64,000 bases of DNA from Ktedonobacter sp. SOSP1-85 (GTDB lineage Bacteria; Chloroflexota; Ktedonobacteria; Ktedonobacterales; Ktedonobacteraceae): contig NZ_BNJI01000003.1 of assembly GCF_016587415.1 (NCBI RefSeq), forward strand, positions 744,001 through 808,000, given 5' to 3'. Shown piece after piece: positions 40,927-49,715 of the stretch (its first letter is position 1; each line of letters opens with the position of its first letter). The notes under the pieces are model-generated. The model made no database searches. It saw nothing but the letters and a program-made list of their open reading frames with translations, and was not told the origin of the DNA. Position numbers and translations under genes: made by a program.

Positions 40927-41721
40927 CTACGACATAACGCCGCCTCCATCGAGATTGATGGCCTGGCCTGTGATGCCTTTGGCGATGTCCTGGGCGAGGT
41001 AGACCGCCAGGCCCGCTACCTCTTCGGGCGCGATCAGGCGCTTCTGGGGGCTTGTTTTGGCCAGGAAGTCACGGACCTGCTCCTCACTCTTGCCAGTCAG
41101 GGTCATCATATTGCGCACGTTGCCATCCGTCATGGGCGTATCAACGTAGCCAGGACAGATGGCATTGACCGTCACATTATAAGGAAGCAGTTCAGCGGCC
41201 AGGGCGCGCGTCAGGCCGAGCACGCCATGCTTGGAGGCCGTGTAGGCCGCGATATAGCGATCCCCCACACGCGAGGCGATAGAGGCGATGTTGATGATAC
41301 GCCCTCCACGCTGCTCAATAAAGGTCGGTGTCAGAGCCTTGCAGACGTAGTAGACGCTGGTCAGGTTAATGGCCAGCATGCGATGCCAGAGTTCATCGGG
41401 GTGATCCACAAACTTATGGCTGCCCGCGTTTCCCGCGTTATTGACCAGGATATCGACACCACCCAGGCCTGCCCGGAGCGTTTGCGCCATGCTGCGCACC
41501 TGCTCGGGATCGGTCACATCGCAGCACACAGCCAAGCTCTCATGCCCCTTCGCCTTGATCTCACTTACGAGCTGCTCCAGCTCTTCAGCCGAGCGCGCCG
41601 TCACGCCAACGGCGGCTCCGGCCTCCGCCAGCGCCAGGGCGATGCTGCGCCCAATCCCCCGACCCGCGCCCGTGACGATGGCGCATCTCCCCGCCAACGG
41701 CAAATATTGCTCTTGTGTCAT
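40927..41721 (-). CDS. short-chain dehydrogenase/reductase of the aromatic-CoA locus
   Basis: 264 residues. TGAGRGIGRSIALALAEAGAAVGVTAR, NNAGNAG, the Ser in NIASIASRVG, Tyr-Lys in YTASKHG, and C-terminal TGQAINLDGGGVMS. Typical of 3-hydroxyacyl-CoA or ring-dihydrodiol SDRs. It starts 21 bases after the monooxygenase/reductase stop, and its message probably once ran on to the enoyl-CoA hydratase now beyond the IS607 element. A 3-hydroxyacyl-CoA dehydrogenase role is plausible. Confidence 0.9.
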   Translation of the reverse strand: MTQEQYLPLAGRCAIVTGAGRGIGRSIALALAEAGAAVGVTARSAEELEQLVSEIKAKGHESLAVCCDVTDPEQVRSMAQTLRAGLGGVDILVNNAGNAGSHKFVDHPDELWHRMLAINLTSVYYVCKALTPTFIEQRGGRIINIASIASRVGDRYIAAYTASKHGVLGLTRALAAELLPYNVTVNAICPGYVDTPMTDGNVRNMMTLTGKSEEQVRDFLAKTSPQKRLIAPEEVAGLAVYLAQDIAKGITGQAINLDGGGVMS

Positions 41722-41742
41722 AGTTCGTCCTCACGTTTCTAT

Positions 41743-43908
41743 TCATTCGCTGTGCCAGAGGCAGAGGTCGGCGCGACCAGCTGCCAGGACGGTGTTGATT
41801 TCGTTGCTGGTGGTCAGGTAGCCACCGACGAGGGTGGGGATGCCCGCCTCGTTGCGCACACGGTCGCTGAGCGCGGTGAGGAAGCCACGACCATAGGTAA
41901 GCTCGCTAGCTGGCGTGGTCTGCCCTGCCTCGACGATAAGGAGATCACAGCCCTGCTCGCGCAGGAGGCGCGCAACCTGGATGGCCTCGTCCACCTCCAT
42001 CCCGCCTTTCTGGCAATCGCCCACGCTGAGCGAGACAGCCAGGGGCTTCTCAGCGGGCCAGGCCTGGCGCACGGTCTCAAAGAGCTCCAGGGGGTAGCGC
42101 ATTCGCCTCTCAAGCGATCCACCATATATATCTTCACGTTTATTAGTAAGCGGCGAAAGAAAGCTGGCAAGCAGATAGCCATGGGCATAGTTGAGGGTCA
42201 GCAGGTCAAAACCAGCCTCCTGCGCCATGCGGGTCGCAGCGACAAAGGCCTGGCAAACTCGCTGCATGCTCTCCTGCTGCATCTCCTCGGGAACCTGGCT
42301 GCGTCCCGTATAGGGGATGGGCGAGGCCGAGATAAGTGGCCAGGCACCCTCACTGAGAGGTCTATCCAGGCCCTGCGAGCGAGGATAGGTCGCGCCACGC
42401 CGTCCCGCATGCCCAAGTTGCAGGCCAATCTTCGCGCCGGGGCGCGCATGAACAGCGGAGACGATGGCTCGCCAGGCCTCCAGGTGATCGCGCTGGTATA
42501 ACCCCAGGCTGCCGGGATGAATGCGCCCGCCAGCCTCCACAGCCACCATCTCGCTCAGGACCAGGCCTGCTCCGCTGGCAACGGCCATCTCCAGGAGCTC
42601 AGCATATGCGGGAGCTGGACAACCCGCCTCAGCCTCTTCTGGCGCTCCTGGCTGAGAGACAACGCGGTTAGTCAGCAGCAGGTCACGCACCTTAAAGGGC
42701 GTAAATAGCGGAGGAGGCGCGACCAACGGCTCTACCCCCTGAGAAGAGCAGGCGGAATCACCCAATACGGTATGCTGAGCTTGAGAGACCCAGTGGCGCG
42801 CGATGGCATCACCGAAATGGGTGTCGCGCAGGCGTAGATCATCATAGGTTACGCGTCCGCTACGCGTCAGCAGTTGGAAGGCGAAGGTCATGGGATCGAG
42901 ATCCATGTAGCGACTCAAGGTCTCGAAATAAACGCGGCTCTCCTGGGCCGCCCGCTGGAATAGCTCCACAACTGGCTTGCGCTCAAGCTCGTAGGTGTTG
43001 AGCGCGCTCTCCAGGTCACTTGCACCCGCCAGGGCCTCGGCGAGCTTGATAGCGTCCTCCATGGCAAGTTTGGTGCCTGAACCAATGGAGAAATGCGCCG
43101 TATGCGCGGCGTCCCCAAGCAGCACGATGTTCTTATGGTGCCAGTGCCGTGTCTTGAGCGTGGGAAAATTGATCCAGCGTGACTTGTTGGAGAGCAGGGG
43201 CGCGCCCTGTAAGAAGTCGGCAAAGAGCCGCTCACAATAGGCCAGGCTCTCCTCCTCACTCGCCTGGTCCAGGCCCGCGCTCAGCCAGGTTTGCTCGGTA
43301 CACTCTACGATAAAGGTGCTTGAGGAGCCGCTGGAAGGATAGGCATGGACCTGGAAGAGGCCATGTTCATTTTCTTGAAAGATAAAGGTGAAGGCGTCAA
43401 GCACCTTGTCGACACCGAGCCAGATATAGCGCGCCTTGCCTGACTCTATCTTCGGCTTAAAGTGCTCGACATATGCCTGGCGCACGACGCTGTTGATCCC
43501 ATCGGCCGCGATCAGAAGATCATAGGGAGCAAGCAGCTCCAGATCCTGTACCGGGTAGCCGAAGCGCAGGTTCACACCCAGTTCGGCACAGCGCTGGCGC
43601 AGGATGTCGAGCAGGAAGACGCGCGAGACGCTGGCGATGACATGACCACCACAGCGGATGGTCTCTCCACGGTAGTAGACATCGATTGCGTCCCAAATCA
43701 CAAAGCCACTGGTGAGCTGTTCGTAGGTAGGGTAATCGGCATGCTGGAAAGATGACAACGTCCGATCTGAGAAGACGACACCCCAGCCATAGGTCACGTC
43801 GGGCTGGTTACGCTCAAGGATAGTGATATCATAATCGGGATGTGCCTTCTTGAGCAGGAGACCACAATAGAGGCCTGCTGGCCCTCCACCCAGGATAACT
43901 ATCTTCAC
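41743..43908 (-). CDS. fused FAD monooxygenase / Old Yellow Enzyme, 2-aminobenzoyl-CoA or salicylyl-CoA type
   Basis: 721 residues. N-half (to about 375): FAD monooxygenase with GGGPAGLYCGLLLKK and the second FAD motif LLGDAAHTAHFSIGSGTK. C-half (about 390-721): OYE with PFKVRDLLLTNRVV, QLGHAGRRG, NYAHGYLLASFLSPLTNKREDIYGGSLE. Such a fusion is specific to 2-aminobenzoyl-CoA monooxygenase/reductase and the related salicylyl-CoA 5-hydroxylase. In Azoarcus it hydroxylates and then reduces the ring of CoA-activated anthranilate. The C-terminus stops at AAGRADLCLWHSE, short of the usual helix end by roughly 35-40 residues. It overlaps the LLM gene by four bases. Confidence 0.88.
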   Translation of the reverse strand: MKIVILGGGPAGLYCGLLLKKAHPDYDITILERNQPDVTYGWGVVFSDRTLSSFQHADYPTYEQLTSGFVIWDAIDVYYRGETIRCGGHVIASVSRVFLLDILRQRCAELGVNLRFGYPVQDLELLAPYDLLIAADGINSVVRQAYVEHFKPKIESGKARYIWLGVDKVLDAFTFIFQENEHGLFQVHAYPSSGSSSTFIVECTEQTWLSAGLDQASEEESLAYCERLFADFLQGAPLLSNKSRWINFPTLKTRHWHHKNIVLLGDAAHTAHFSIGSGTKLAMEDAIKLAEALAGASDLESALNTYELERKPVVELFQRAAQESRVYFETLSRYMDLDPMTFAFQLLTRSGRVTYDDLRLRDTHFGDAIARHWVSQAQHTVLGDSACSSQGVEPLVAPPPLFTPFKVRDLLLTNRVVSQPGAPEEAEAGCPAPAYAELLEMAVASGAGLVLSEMVAVEAGGRIHPGSLGLYQRDHLEAWRAIVSAVHARPGAKIGLQLGHAGRRGATYPRSQGLDRPLSEGAWPLISASPIPYTGRSQVPEEMQQESMQRVCQAFVAATRMAQEAGFDLLTLNYAHGYLLASFLSPLTNKREDIYGGSLERRMRYPLELFETVRQAWPAEKPLAVSLSVGDCQKGGMEVDEAIQVARLLREQGCDLLIVEAGQTTPASELTYGRGFLTALSDRVRNEAGIPTLVGGYLTTSNEINTVLAAGRADLCLWHSE

Positions 43909-44804
43909 CAGCCACCCTCCTCACCCTTTCTCGCGACGGTATGCCCATTAGAGTAACCCAGACCTTGTAGCACCTTTGCCAGGCGCTCGACCTGCTCTAT
44001 ACGCGGGACGGTGGGGAAGAGGATGACCTCGTCGCAGCCCGCCTCCGCATAGCCACGCAGGTATTGCGCAATGGCCTGGGGGGTAGTCAGCAGTCCTTCG
44101 GCGATCTTCTGGGCAAAGGGGCCTGTAAAGGCGTAGTAGTCGCGCAGGTAGCTCATACCATGCAGTTTCTCTTCTTCACCAAGGGCGAAATAGGCCTGGG
44201 CGCGCAGTTGCGGCCTACCTGGGCGCCCCATGTCGCTCCAGGCGGCAAGGGCCTTGGCAGCCGCGCGCGCAAAGGTCTTGGGCGGACCTCCACCATGTAC
44301 ATAGCCCTCCCCATAGCGCGCCATGCGGGAAAACACCTGGTCGCTCTGTCCCCCTATCAGCAGCGGCGGGCCGCCCGCGCGCCGCTTCACCGGACCAAAG
44401 GCTGGATCGTCCCACAAATCGCGCAGCATCCCCAGCATCTCGATAAAGCTCCGGCCACGCTCCTGGTACTCAATGCCAACGGCATCGTAATCGTCCTGGC
44501 GTGCGCCAACGGCCACACCCAGGACGAGGCGGCCATCCGAGAGGGCATCAATGCTGGTTACTTGCTTGGCGAGGAGCATAGGATTGCGCAGGGGTGCGAT
44601 AATGATCATGCTAACAAGCTGGAGACGCCGTGTCACAGCGGCGGCGGCGGTAAGCGCGGTAAGAGGATCATAGCTATCGTAGACGACGCGATCAATGACA
44701 CCCAGGCTGGAGAAAGGGCCATATTCTGCCTGGCGCGCCCATTCTACCATGAGGTGCCCATCGGTTCCCGGCACACCGCCAGGTAAGCCTATTCCGACGC
44801 GCAT
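43905..44804 (-). CDS. LLM-class (luciferase-like) flavin-dependent oxidoreductase
   Basis: 299 residues. The TIM-barrel pattern is clear: VGIGLPGGVPGTDG start, AAAVTRRLQLVSMIIIAPLRNPMLLAKQVTSIDALSDGRLVLGVAVGA, ERGRSFIEMLGMLRDLWDD, PPLLIGGQSDQVFSRMARYGEGYVHGG. Members use F420 or FMN; which one here is unknown. It is the first gene of the minus-strand operon, with stop overlapping the start of the monooxygenase/reductase by four bases. It could reduce or oxidise a ring intermediate or supply reduced flavin. Confidence 0.88.
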   Translation of the reverse strand: MRVGIGLPGGVPGTDGHLMVEWARQAEYGPFSSLGVIDRVVYDSYDPLTALTAAAAVTRRLQLVSMIIIAPLRNPMLLAKQVTSIDALSDGRLVLGVAVGARQDDYDAVGIEYQERGRSFIEMLGMLRDLWDDPAFGPVKRRAGGPPLLIGGQSDQVFSRMARYGEGYVHGGGPPKTFARAAAKALAAWSDMGRPGRPQLRAQAYFALGEEEKLHGMSYLRDYYAFTGPFAQKIAEGLLTTPQAIAQYLRGYAEAGCDEVILFPTVPRIEQVERLAKVLQGLGYSNGHTVARKGEEGGW

Positions 44805-44889
44805 AGAGTAACCCCCTTGTTACTTTTTTCCGTTTTTTTCGGCTGGAATCACTTTACAGTATGTCACATCATATCGCCATATCTCAAGC

Positions 44890-44904
44890 AGTAGCCGCGT
44901 ACGC
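44890..44904 (+). repeat. 15-mer of repeat family A
   Basis: AGTAGCCGCGTACGC, identical to the arm starts of 4014-4063 and 24495-24545, stands alone upstream of the minus LLM operon; no second arm is near. Just downstream, ACACGT-CAA-ACGTGT (44976-44990) is an exact 6-bp dyad close to a TATATT sequence and may be an operator. Confidence 0.55.
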
Positions 44905-45028
44905 AAGCAGCAGTTACGGCTGCACACAATCATCACACCTTTCACCTATGGGCGCTGTAGGCGCGAAAAACCCGCACACGTCAAACGTGTATTATATTGA
45001 TTACTATCTCCGTATATTGTCGTTTTGT

Positions 45029-45052
45029 AGAGTCCATGCCAGCATGGACTCT
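45029..45052. repeat. short palindrome of repeat family D
   Basis: AGAGTCCATGC (45029-45039) is the exact reverse complement of GCATGGACTCT (45042-45052), placed directly at the start of the lipoprotein gene. The 19-mer AGTCCATGCCAGCATGGAC is shared with the element at 46957-47056. It may lower or regulate translation by hiding the ribosome site. Confidence 0.6.
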
Positions 45053-45066
45053 TGAAGAGGAAAACC

Positions 45067-46476
45067 ATGCCTGGAAAACGTATCTCGTTGCTCTCACTCC
45101 TCTGTTGTCTGGCTCTTATACTTGCGGCCTGCGCGACAAATGGATCACAGTCATCCACTGACAAGACATCAACCATTCATAATCCGCACCCTACGACCCT
45201 ACCGACTAGTATACCCACTCCTGGCAACAATACCGATTGGACTATGTACCATCATGATGACGCACGCAGCGGCTACCTACCAAACACACCTGATCCACGC
45301 AGCCTCAGCAAGGCCTGGAGCCTTAAGCTGGATGGTGCAGTGTATGCCGAGCCGCTGGTAATTGGCAACCATGTCATAGTGGCAACCGAGAATGATACGC
45401 TCTATGCCCTGGATACCAAAACAGGGCAAATACAATGGCAACGGCATGTGGGTACGCCTGCCGCACGTAGCAACCTGCCATGTGGCAATATTGACCCTCT
45501 TGGAATTACCGGCACGCCGGTCTATGATCCCGCGACCAGGTTGGTCTTCGCGGTTGCGGAGATTAGCCAGGGGCCAACTCATATCCTGGTGGGCGTCGAT
45601 GTACAATCGGGGCAGGTAAAGGTCAGGCGCAACATTGATCCACCCGGCATCGAGGTCGTTTCACACCAGCAGCGGGCGGCGCTCGCCCTTGCCAATAACA
45701 CGGTCTACGTAGCGCTCGGTGGCCTGGCTGGCGACTGTGGCAACTACCATGGGACCGTGATTGGTTCGCGCACCGATGGCCAGGGAAAGCTCCTCGTCTA
45801 CCAGGTGCCGACCAACCGCGAGGGGGGCATCTGGGCGCCTCCAGGTCCAGTTATCGACGCCGACCAGAAACTTTATGTTGCGGTCGGGAATGGGGAATCT
45901 ACAGGTGGAGATTGGGACCATACCGATTCCATCTTACGCCTCTCGCCTGAGCTCGAGCTTGAGGAAGGCTTCGCGCCCCAGCAGTGGGCACAGGATAACT
46001 CTACCGATGCCGACCTTGGCTCAATGAGTCCCGTCCTGCTCTCCAATGGCCTGATCTTTAGCGCGGGCAAGTCCGGTCAGGGTTACGTTGTACGCGCGCA
46101 CGCGCTGGGTGGCGTAGGAGGCCAGCTCAATGAGCAGACCGTCTGCCGCTCCTTCGGCGGCGCCGCCACTGATGGGAGCCAGGTCTTCCTCCCCTGTGTC
46201 GATGGCGTTCAGCAGATCACTGTCAATACGGATGGTAGCATTACTCCCGGCTGGAAGGCTCCTTCACAGATCAATGGCTCGCCCATCATCGCCGGTCACA
46301 CAGTCTACACCTTAGCCCCCCAGGGGACGCTCTATGCGCTCAATAGCGCTAATGGCTCCACTCGTGCCTCTCTAGCCATTGATGCGACGACACGCTTCGC
46401 CACGCCAACCATCAGCGGCCAGCAGATCTTCATCGGCACCACCACAGGCATCACCTCCATCAACTTAGCCGCTTAA
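45067..46476 (+). CDS. PQQ-like beta-propeller lipoprotein
   Basis: 469 residues from the ATG at 45067 (a TTG at 45052 lies in the palindrome). Signal peptide KRISLLSLLCCLALILAAC with lipobox LAAC, so a membrane lipoprotein facing outside. A Thr/Ser/Pro-rich spacer precedes repeated blade motifs (TLYALDTKTGQIQWQ, LVGVDVQSGQVKVRR, GTLYALNSANGSTRASL). These resemble PQQ-binding-like propellers, but no quinoprotein active site is evident, so it may be a scaffold or ligand sensor. Similar in plan to the protein at 58597-60075. Confidence 0.85.
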   Translation: MPGKRISLLSLLCCLALILAACATNGSQSSTDKTSTIHNPHPTTLPTSIPTPGNNTDWTMYHHDDARSGYLPNTPDPRSLSKAWSLKLDGAVYAEPLVIGNHVIVATENDTLYALDTKTGQIQWQRHVGTPAARSNLPCGNIDPLGITGTPVYDPATRLVFAVAEISQGPTHILVGVDVQSGQVKVRRNIDPPGIEVVSHQQRAALALANNTVYVALGGLAGDCGNYHGTVIGSRTDGQGKLLVYQVPTNREGGIWAPPGPVIDADQKLYVAVGNGESTGGDWDHTDSILRLSPELELEEGFAPQQWAQDNSTDADLGSMSPVLLSNGLIFSAGKSGQGYVVRAHALGGVGGQLNEQTVCRSFGGAATDGSQVFLPCVDGVQQITVNTDGSITPGWKAPSQINGSPIIAGHTVYTLAPQGTLYALNSANGSTRASLAIDATTRFATPTISGQQIFIGTTTGITSINLAA

Positions 46477-46510
46477 TAAACACCCTTCGCGCCTGCGGCG
46501 CTCAGGAGCT

Positions 46511-46567
46511 AAGGGGTGTGGTGCCTGGTTGGCTGGTTCCACCAGCCAACCAGGCACCACACCCCTT
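46511..46567. terminator. 27-bp perfect hairpin after the lipoprotein gene
   Basis: Arms 46511-46537 and 46541-46567 are exact reverse complements around TCC. It is preceded at 46489-46501 by GCGCCTGCGGCGC, reverse complement of the 13-mer after the 49854-49908 hairpin, so hairpin plus trailer form one composite element in opposite orientation. Confidence 0.7.
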
Positions 46568-46689
46568 TACCCCGGCAAGCTTGCGAGCCAGGGCGGATAA
46601 ACCGAAAATCCTGTGATGCAGATATCTTAATTTGACATTCGATGAATTTTGTATTATTTTCTTAATAGAAGTTTTTCTCACAATTGAAT

Positions 46690-46839
46690 GTCTTCGGGGC
46701 AGGGTGAGGAGAGATTGCCATTCTCTATGGAGAAGGCAGCTCTGCAATTCCCGACCGGCGGTTACAGTCCGCGACCCGTGTTCCACGGTGGATCTGGTGA
46801 AACTCCAGGGCCGACAGTATAGTCTGGATGGGAGAAGAC
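46690..46839 (+). promoter_or_regulatory. FMN riboswitch (RFN element)
   Basis: Matches the RFN consensus: TCTTCGGGGCAGGGTGA at the 5' side, ATTCCCGACCGGCGGT, GTCCGCGACC, GATCTGGTGAAACTCCAG, GCCGACAGTATAGTCTGGAT and closing GGGAGAAGAC. P1 forms from GTCTTC (46690-46695) with GAAGAC (46834-46839). It controls the riboflavin operon that follows, switching expression off when FMN is high. A long gap of 444 bases separates it from ribBA. Confidence 0.95.
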
Positions 46840-46956
46840 GAAATAACCACATGAGCGCTATGCGCGTACATGATGGTGCCAATGTGTAGCTTGAGCAGCG
46901 TCAGGCCATATAGTTCAATGCTGCTGCGCACTGCTTAGTGGTGAATTCACAACATC

Positions 46957-47056
46957 TGTAGGGTCCATGCTGGCATGGACTGCGAGCGAAGCGATCTGCT
47001 TGCGCTCGGGTATCGGCCTACGGGCCTCGGCAGTCCATGCCAGCATGGACCCTACA
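46957..47056. repeat. 100-base palindromic element (family D) between riboswitch and ribBA
   Basis: Outer arms 46957-46983 and 47030-47056 are exact 27-bp reverse complements enclosing 46 bases with smaller stems (GAGCGAAGC.../...GCTTGCGCTC). Beyond the arms, GTGAATT at 46941 and 47066 suggests an even longer imperfect stem. Copies share a 19-mer with the palindrome at 45029-45052. Otherwise the gap 46840-47283 holds no gene. Confidence 0.75.
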
Positions 47057-47283
47057 TCGACCAACTGCGTGAATTTACTACTTAGAAACCCGTCTACGTA
47101 TACGTGTCATGGCCGCTCTCAGCGCTATTAAGACCTGCTACTTGCTACCCCTAAAAGGCACTAGGTACAGAGCTACTTATGATGCGCTCGTCTCCCCCAT
47201 CCATGTCTGTTACTTACACTGCTTTCCCCATGTTCTGCCTCTGAAGATATTCTTGCTGTTTGGAATCGCAAGGAGAAAGCGCT

Positions 47284-48573
47284 ATGCAAACTCTTGGCTT
47301 GAATATCCATGCTCAAGAACTAGAGGCGGGATCACAAACACACTATATCAGCGTGCCGGAGGCGATTGAGGCCATGCGCGCGGGTAAGATGGTGCTCATC
47401 TGTGACGACGAGGAGCGCGAGAATGAGGCCGATCTCTGCCTGGCCGCGCAATTTGTCACGCCCGAGGCCATTAACTTTATGCTGCATTCGGCACGCGGGC
47501 TGATCTGCACCTCTCTCAGCGCGGAGCGGCTCGCCGCGCTGAAGCTCCCCATGCTCGATCAGTCGGACCAGCCATTACAAGGGACCGCCTTTACGTCCTC
47601 CGTTGATGCACGCTCTGGCACTACTACGGGTATCTCCGCACGCGACCGCGCCACAACCATTCACGCCCTGGTCAATCCCGCTACACAGCCCTCCGACCTG
47701 GCACGACCTGGACATGTCTTTCCACTCATGGCCAGGCCGCGAGGCACGCTTGAGCGGCGTGGACATACCGAGGCCTCGGTTGACCTGGCACGCCTGGCAG
47801 GCCTGGAGCCAGCAGCAGTGATCTGTGAAGTGCTCAACGACGAGGGTGAGGCGGCCCGTGGCGAAAAATTGCACACCCTGGCACGCCAGTGGGGGATCGG
47901 CATTGTGACTGTGGACGCCATCGCCCACTATCGCTCACAAGAGCAGGTCCGCCTCATCGCCACGACCCGCCTCCCTATCGCGAACAGCAACTTTCTCCTG
48001 CGCGACTACCTGGAGATCGCCAGCGATCAGCATTACCTGGCCTTCATCCTCGGCGATCTTGCAACAGATAGGCAAGAACCACCGCTATTACGCCTGCATT
48101 CGGCCTGTACCACCGGCGACATCTTTGGCTCACAGCGTTGCGATTGCCAGGCTCAGCTCCACACCTCCCTCCAGCGCATCGCCGAAGAGGGGCGTGGTAT
48201 CCTCATCTACCTGCCCCAAGAGGGACGCGGCATCGGGCTGAGCGCCAAGATCCAGGCCTACGCCCTACAGGACCAGGGCTACGATACGATCAGCGCCAAC
48301 GAGCTGCTTGGCTATCCTGTGGATGCGCGCCGCTATGATAGCGCGCTCGCCATCCTGCGCGACCTCTCGCTGAACCATGTGCGCCTGCTGACCAACAATC
48401 CGCGCAAGATTCAGGCCCTGAACGAAAGCGGCATCCAGGTTGAGCGTGTCTCCCTGGAGATCGAGCCTACACACGAAAACCAGAGCTATCTCGCCACCAA
48501 GCAGCAACGTCTGGGTCATCTCTTACAGCTCGGCACATCGCATGGTGCCAATCAGGAAGGAACAATCCTATGA
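47284..48573 (+). CDS. ribBA: bifunctional DHBP synthase / GTP cyclohydrolase II
   Basis: 429 residues from the ATG at 47284 with AAGGAG; an upstream frame start at 47260 is rejected. N-half: DHBP synthase with DDEERENEADL and RPGHVFPL. C-half: GTP cyclohydrolase II with the zinc Cys in CTTGDIFGSQRCDCQ, QEGRGIGL, ANELLGYPVDARRYDSAL. It makes both early branches of riboflavin from ribulose 5-phosphate and GTP. First gene of the FMN-riboswitch operon, overlapping ribH by four bases (ATGA). Confidence 0.96.
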   Translation: MQTLGLNIHAQELEAGSQTHYISVPEAIEAMRAGKMVLICDDEERENEADLCLAAQFVTPEAINFMLHSARGLICTSLSAERLAALKLPMLDQSDQPLQGTAFTSSVDARSGTTTGISARDRATTIHALVNPATQPSDLARPGHVFPLMARPRGTLERRGHTEASVDLARLAGLEPAAVICEVLNDEGEAARGEKLHTLARQWGIGIVTVDAIAHYRSQEQVRLIATTRLPIANSNFLLRDYLEIASDQHYLAFILGDLATDRQEPPLLRLHSACTTGDIFGSQRCDCQAQLHTSLQRIAEEGRGILIYLPQEGRGIGLSAKIQAYALQDQGYDTISANELLGYPVDARRYDSALAILRDLSLNHVRLLTNNPRKIQALNESGIQVERVSLEIEPTHENQSYLATKQQRLGHLLQLGTSHGANQEGTIL

Positions 48574-49052
48574 TGACAACGCCAAACCTCTCTATTCATC
48601 TGCCCGAACCCGACCTGGACGGACGAGATCTACACATCGGTATCGTCGTTGCACGCTACAACTGGGCTATCACGGGCGCCATGCTTGAGCGGGCCACCGC
48701 TGAACTGATACGCCTGGGCGTCGCACTAGAACACATCCAGGCCCGTAGCGTCCCCGGCGCGTTTGAACTGGCGACCCTCGCCCATGGCATGCTCGCCAGT
48801 GCGCACTACGACGCCCTGCTCTGCATCGGCTGCGTCATGAAGGGCGCCACACGCCACGACGTCGTCGTCAGCGATGCCGCGGCACAGGGCATCCAGCGCC
48901 TTGCTCTGGAGAGCGGTATCCCCATCATCTTCGGCGTCATCTGCGCCGAGAGCCAGCAACAAGCCGAAGAGCGCATCGAACGCGCCACAGAATGCGCCCG
49001 GGCCGCAGTCGAAATGGCCCGCAGCCTGCAACAACTGCATACACATAATTAA
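48570..49052 (+). CDS. ribH: 6,7-dimethyl-8-ribityllumazine synthase
   Basis: 160 residues. GIVVARYNWAITGAMLERA, the SVPGAFELATLAHGM strand-helix, and the catalytic His in CIGCVMKGATRHDVVVSDAAAQGIQ, then GIPIIFGVICAESQQQAEERI. The family normally reads RGxTxHxD/E; the spacing fits. It joins 5-amino-6-ribitylaminouracil with DHBP. The start overlaps the ribBA stop, implying coupling. Confidence 0.95.
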   Translation: MMTTPNLSIHLPEPDLDGRDLHIGIVVARYNWAITGAMLERATAELIRLGVALEHIQARSVPGAFELATLAHGMLASAHYDALLCIGCVMKGATRHDVVVSDAAAQGIQRLALESGIPIIFGVICAESQQQAEERIERATECARAAVEMARSLQQLHTHN

Positions 49053-49080
49053 AAGAAAGCAAAGAAAGCGAGAAAGCAGT

Positions 49081-49680
49081 ATGTTTTCTGGAATCGTTGA
49101 AGAATTAGGAATCCTCAAAGCCTGTGGTGAGCGCGGCCTTACCATCTCCGCCTCGCTCGTCCTGGCGGACCTGGAGATCAAAGATAGCGTAGCCGTCGAC
49201 GGCATCTGCCTGACTGTAACCGAGATGGGACCCGACTGGTTCTATGTCGACACCATGCCCGAAACCCTGCGCCGCACGCGCCTGGGAACGCTCAAGCCTG
49301 GCGATAAAGTCAACCTGGAGCGCTCGCTTCCCAATCAGGGCCGCATCGGTGGACACATGGTTCAGGGTCATATCGAGGCCGCTGCGCCCGTCCTCAACGT
49401 CACTCAGGATGGTATGGCCCTCCAGGTCGAGGTAGCCCTACCCCAGGAGCTACGCTCATACATCATCCCCAAGGGCTTTATCGCCCTGAATGGCGTCAGT
49501 TTGACCATCATCGACGTCCTGGCCGACCGCTTTACCTTCGCTCTCATCCCCTACACTCAGGAACACACCAACCTGGGCGAGGCGCGACCCGGCATGCTAC
49601 TCAACATAGAAAGCGATATCATCGGGCGCTACGTCGTTCAACACCTGCAACACTATGTAGGACAAGAAACAAGCGTTTAA
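49081..49680 (+). CDS. ribE: riboflavin synthase, alpha type
   Basis: 199 residues, two tandem lumazine-binding barrels: MFSGIVEELGIL...VDGICLTVTEM...MPETLRRTRL, and GHMVQGHIEA...GVSLTIIDVLADRFTFALIPYTQEHTNLG. Both repeats are complete. It dismutates two lumazines into riboflavin. Third gene of the operon, 28 bases after ribH; a longer open frame from 48874 is not used. No ribD is seen, so the deaminase/reductase must lie elsewhere. Confidence 0.96.
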   Translation: MFSGIVEELGILKACGERGLTISASLVLADLEIKDSVAVDGICLTVTEMGPDWFYVDTMPETLRRTRLGTLKPGDKVNLERSLPNQGRIGGHMVQGHIEAAAPVLNVTQDGMALQVEVALPQELRSYIIPKGFIALNGVSLTIIDVLADRFTFALIPYTQEHTNLGEARPGMLLNIESDIIGRYVVQHLQHYVGQETSV

Positions 49681-49715
49681 ACATCGAGGGTGCAGGAACG
49701 ATGCCGGAGAGCACG

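Noticed and set aside
40810..42501. 563-codon open frame on the plus strand opposite SDR and monooxygenase genes
   Set aside because: It is antisense to two genes with complete catalytic motifs; its translation is low in structure and matches no family. High GC leaves long stop-free antisense frames.
47109..47369. 86-codon frame overlapping the ribBA start
   Set aside because: Cysteine- and leucine-rich chance frame, no ribosome site, out of frame with ribBA and lying in the riboswitch leader.
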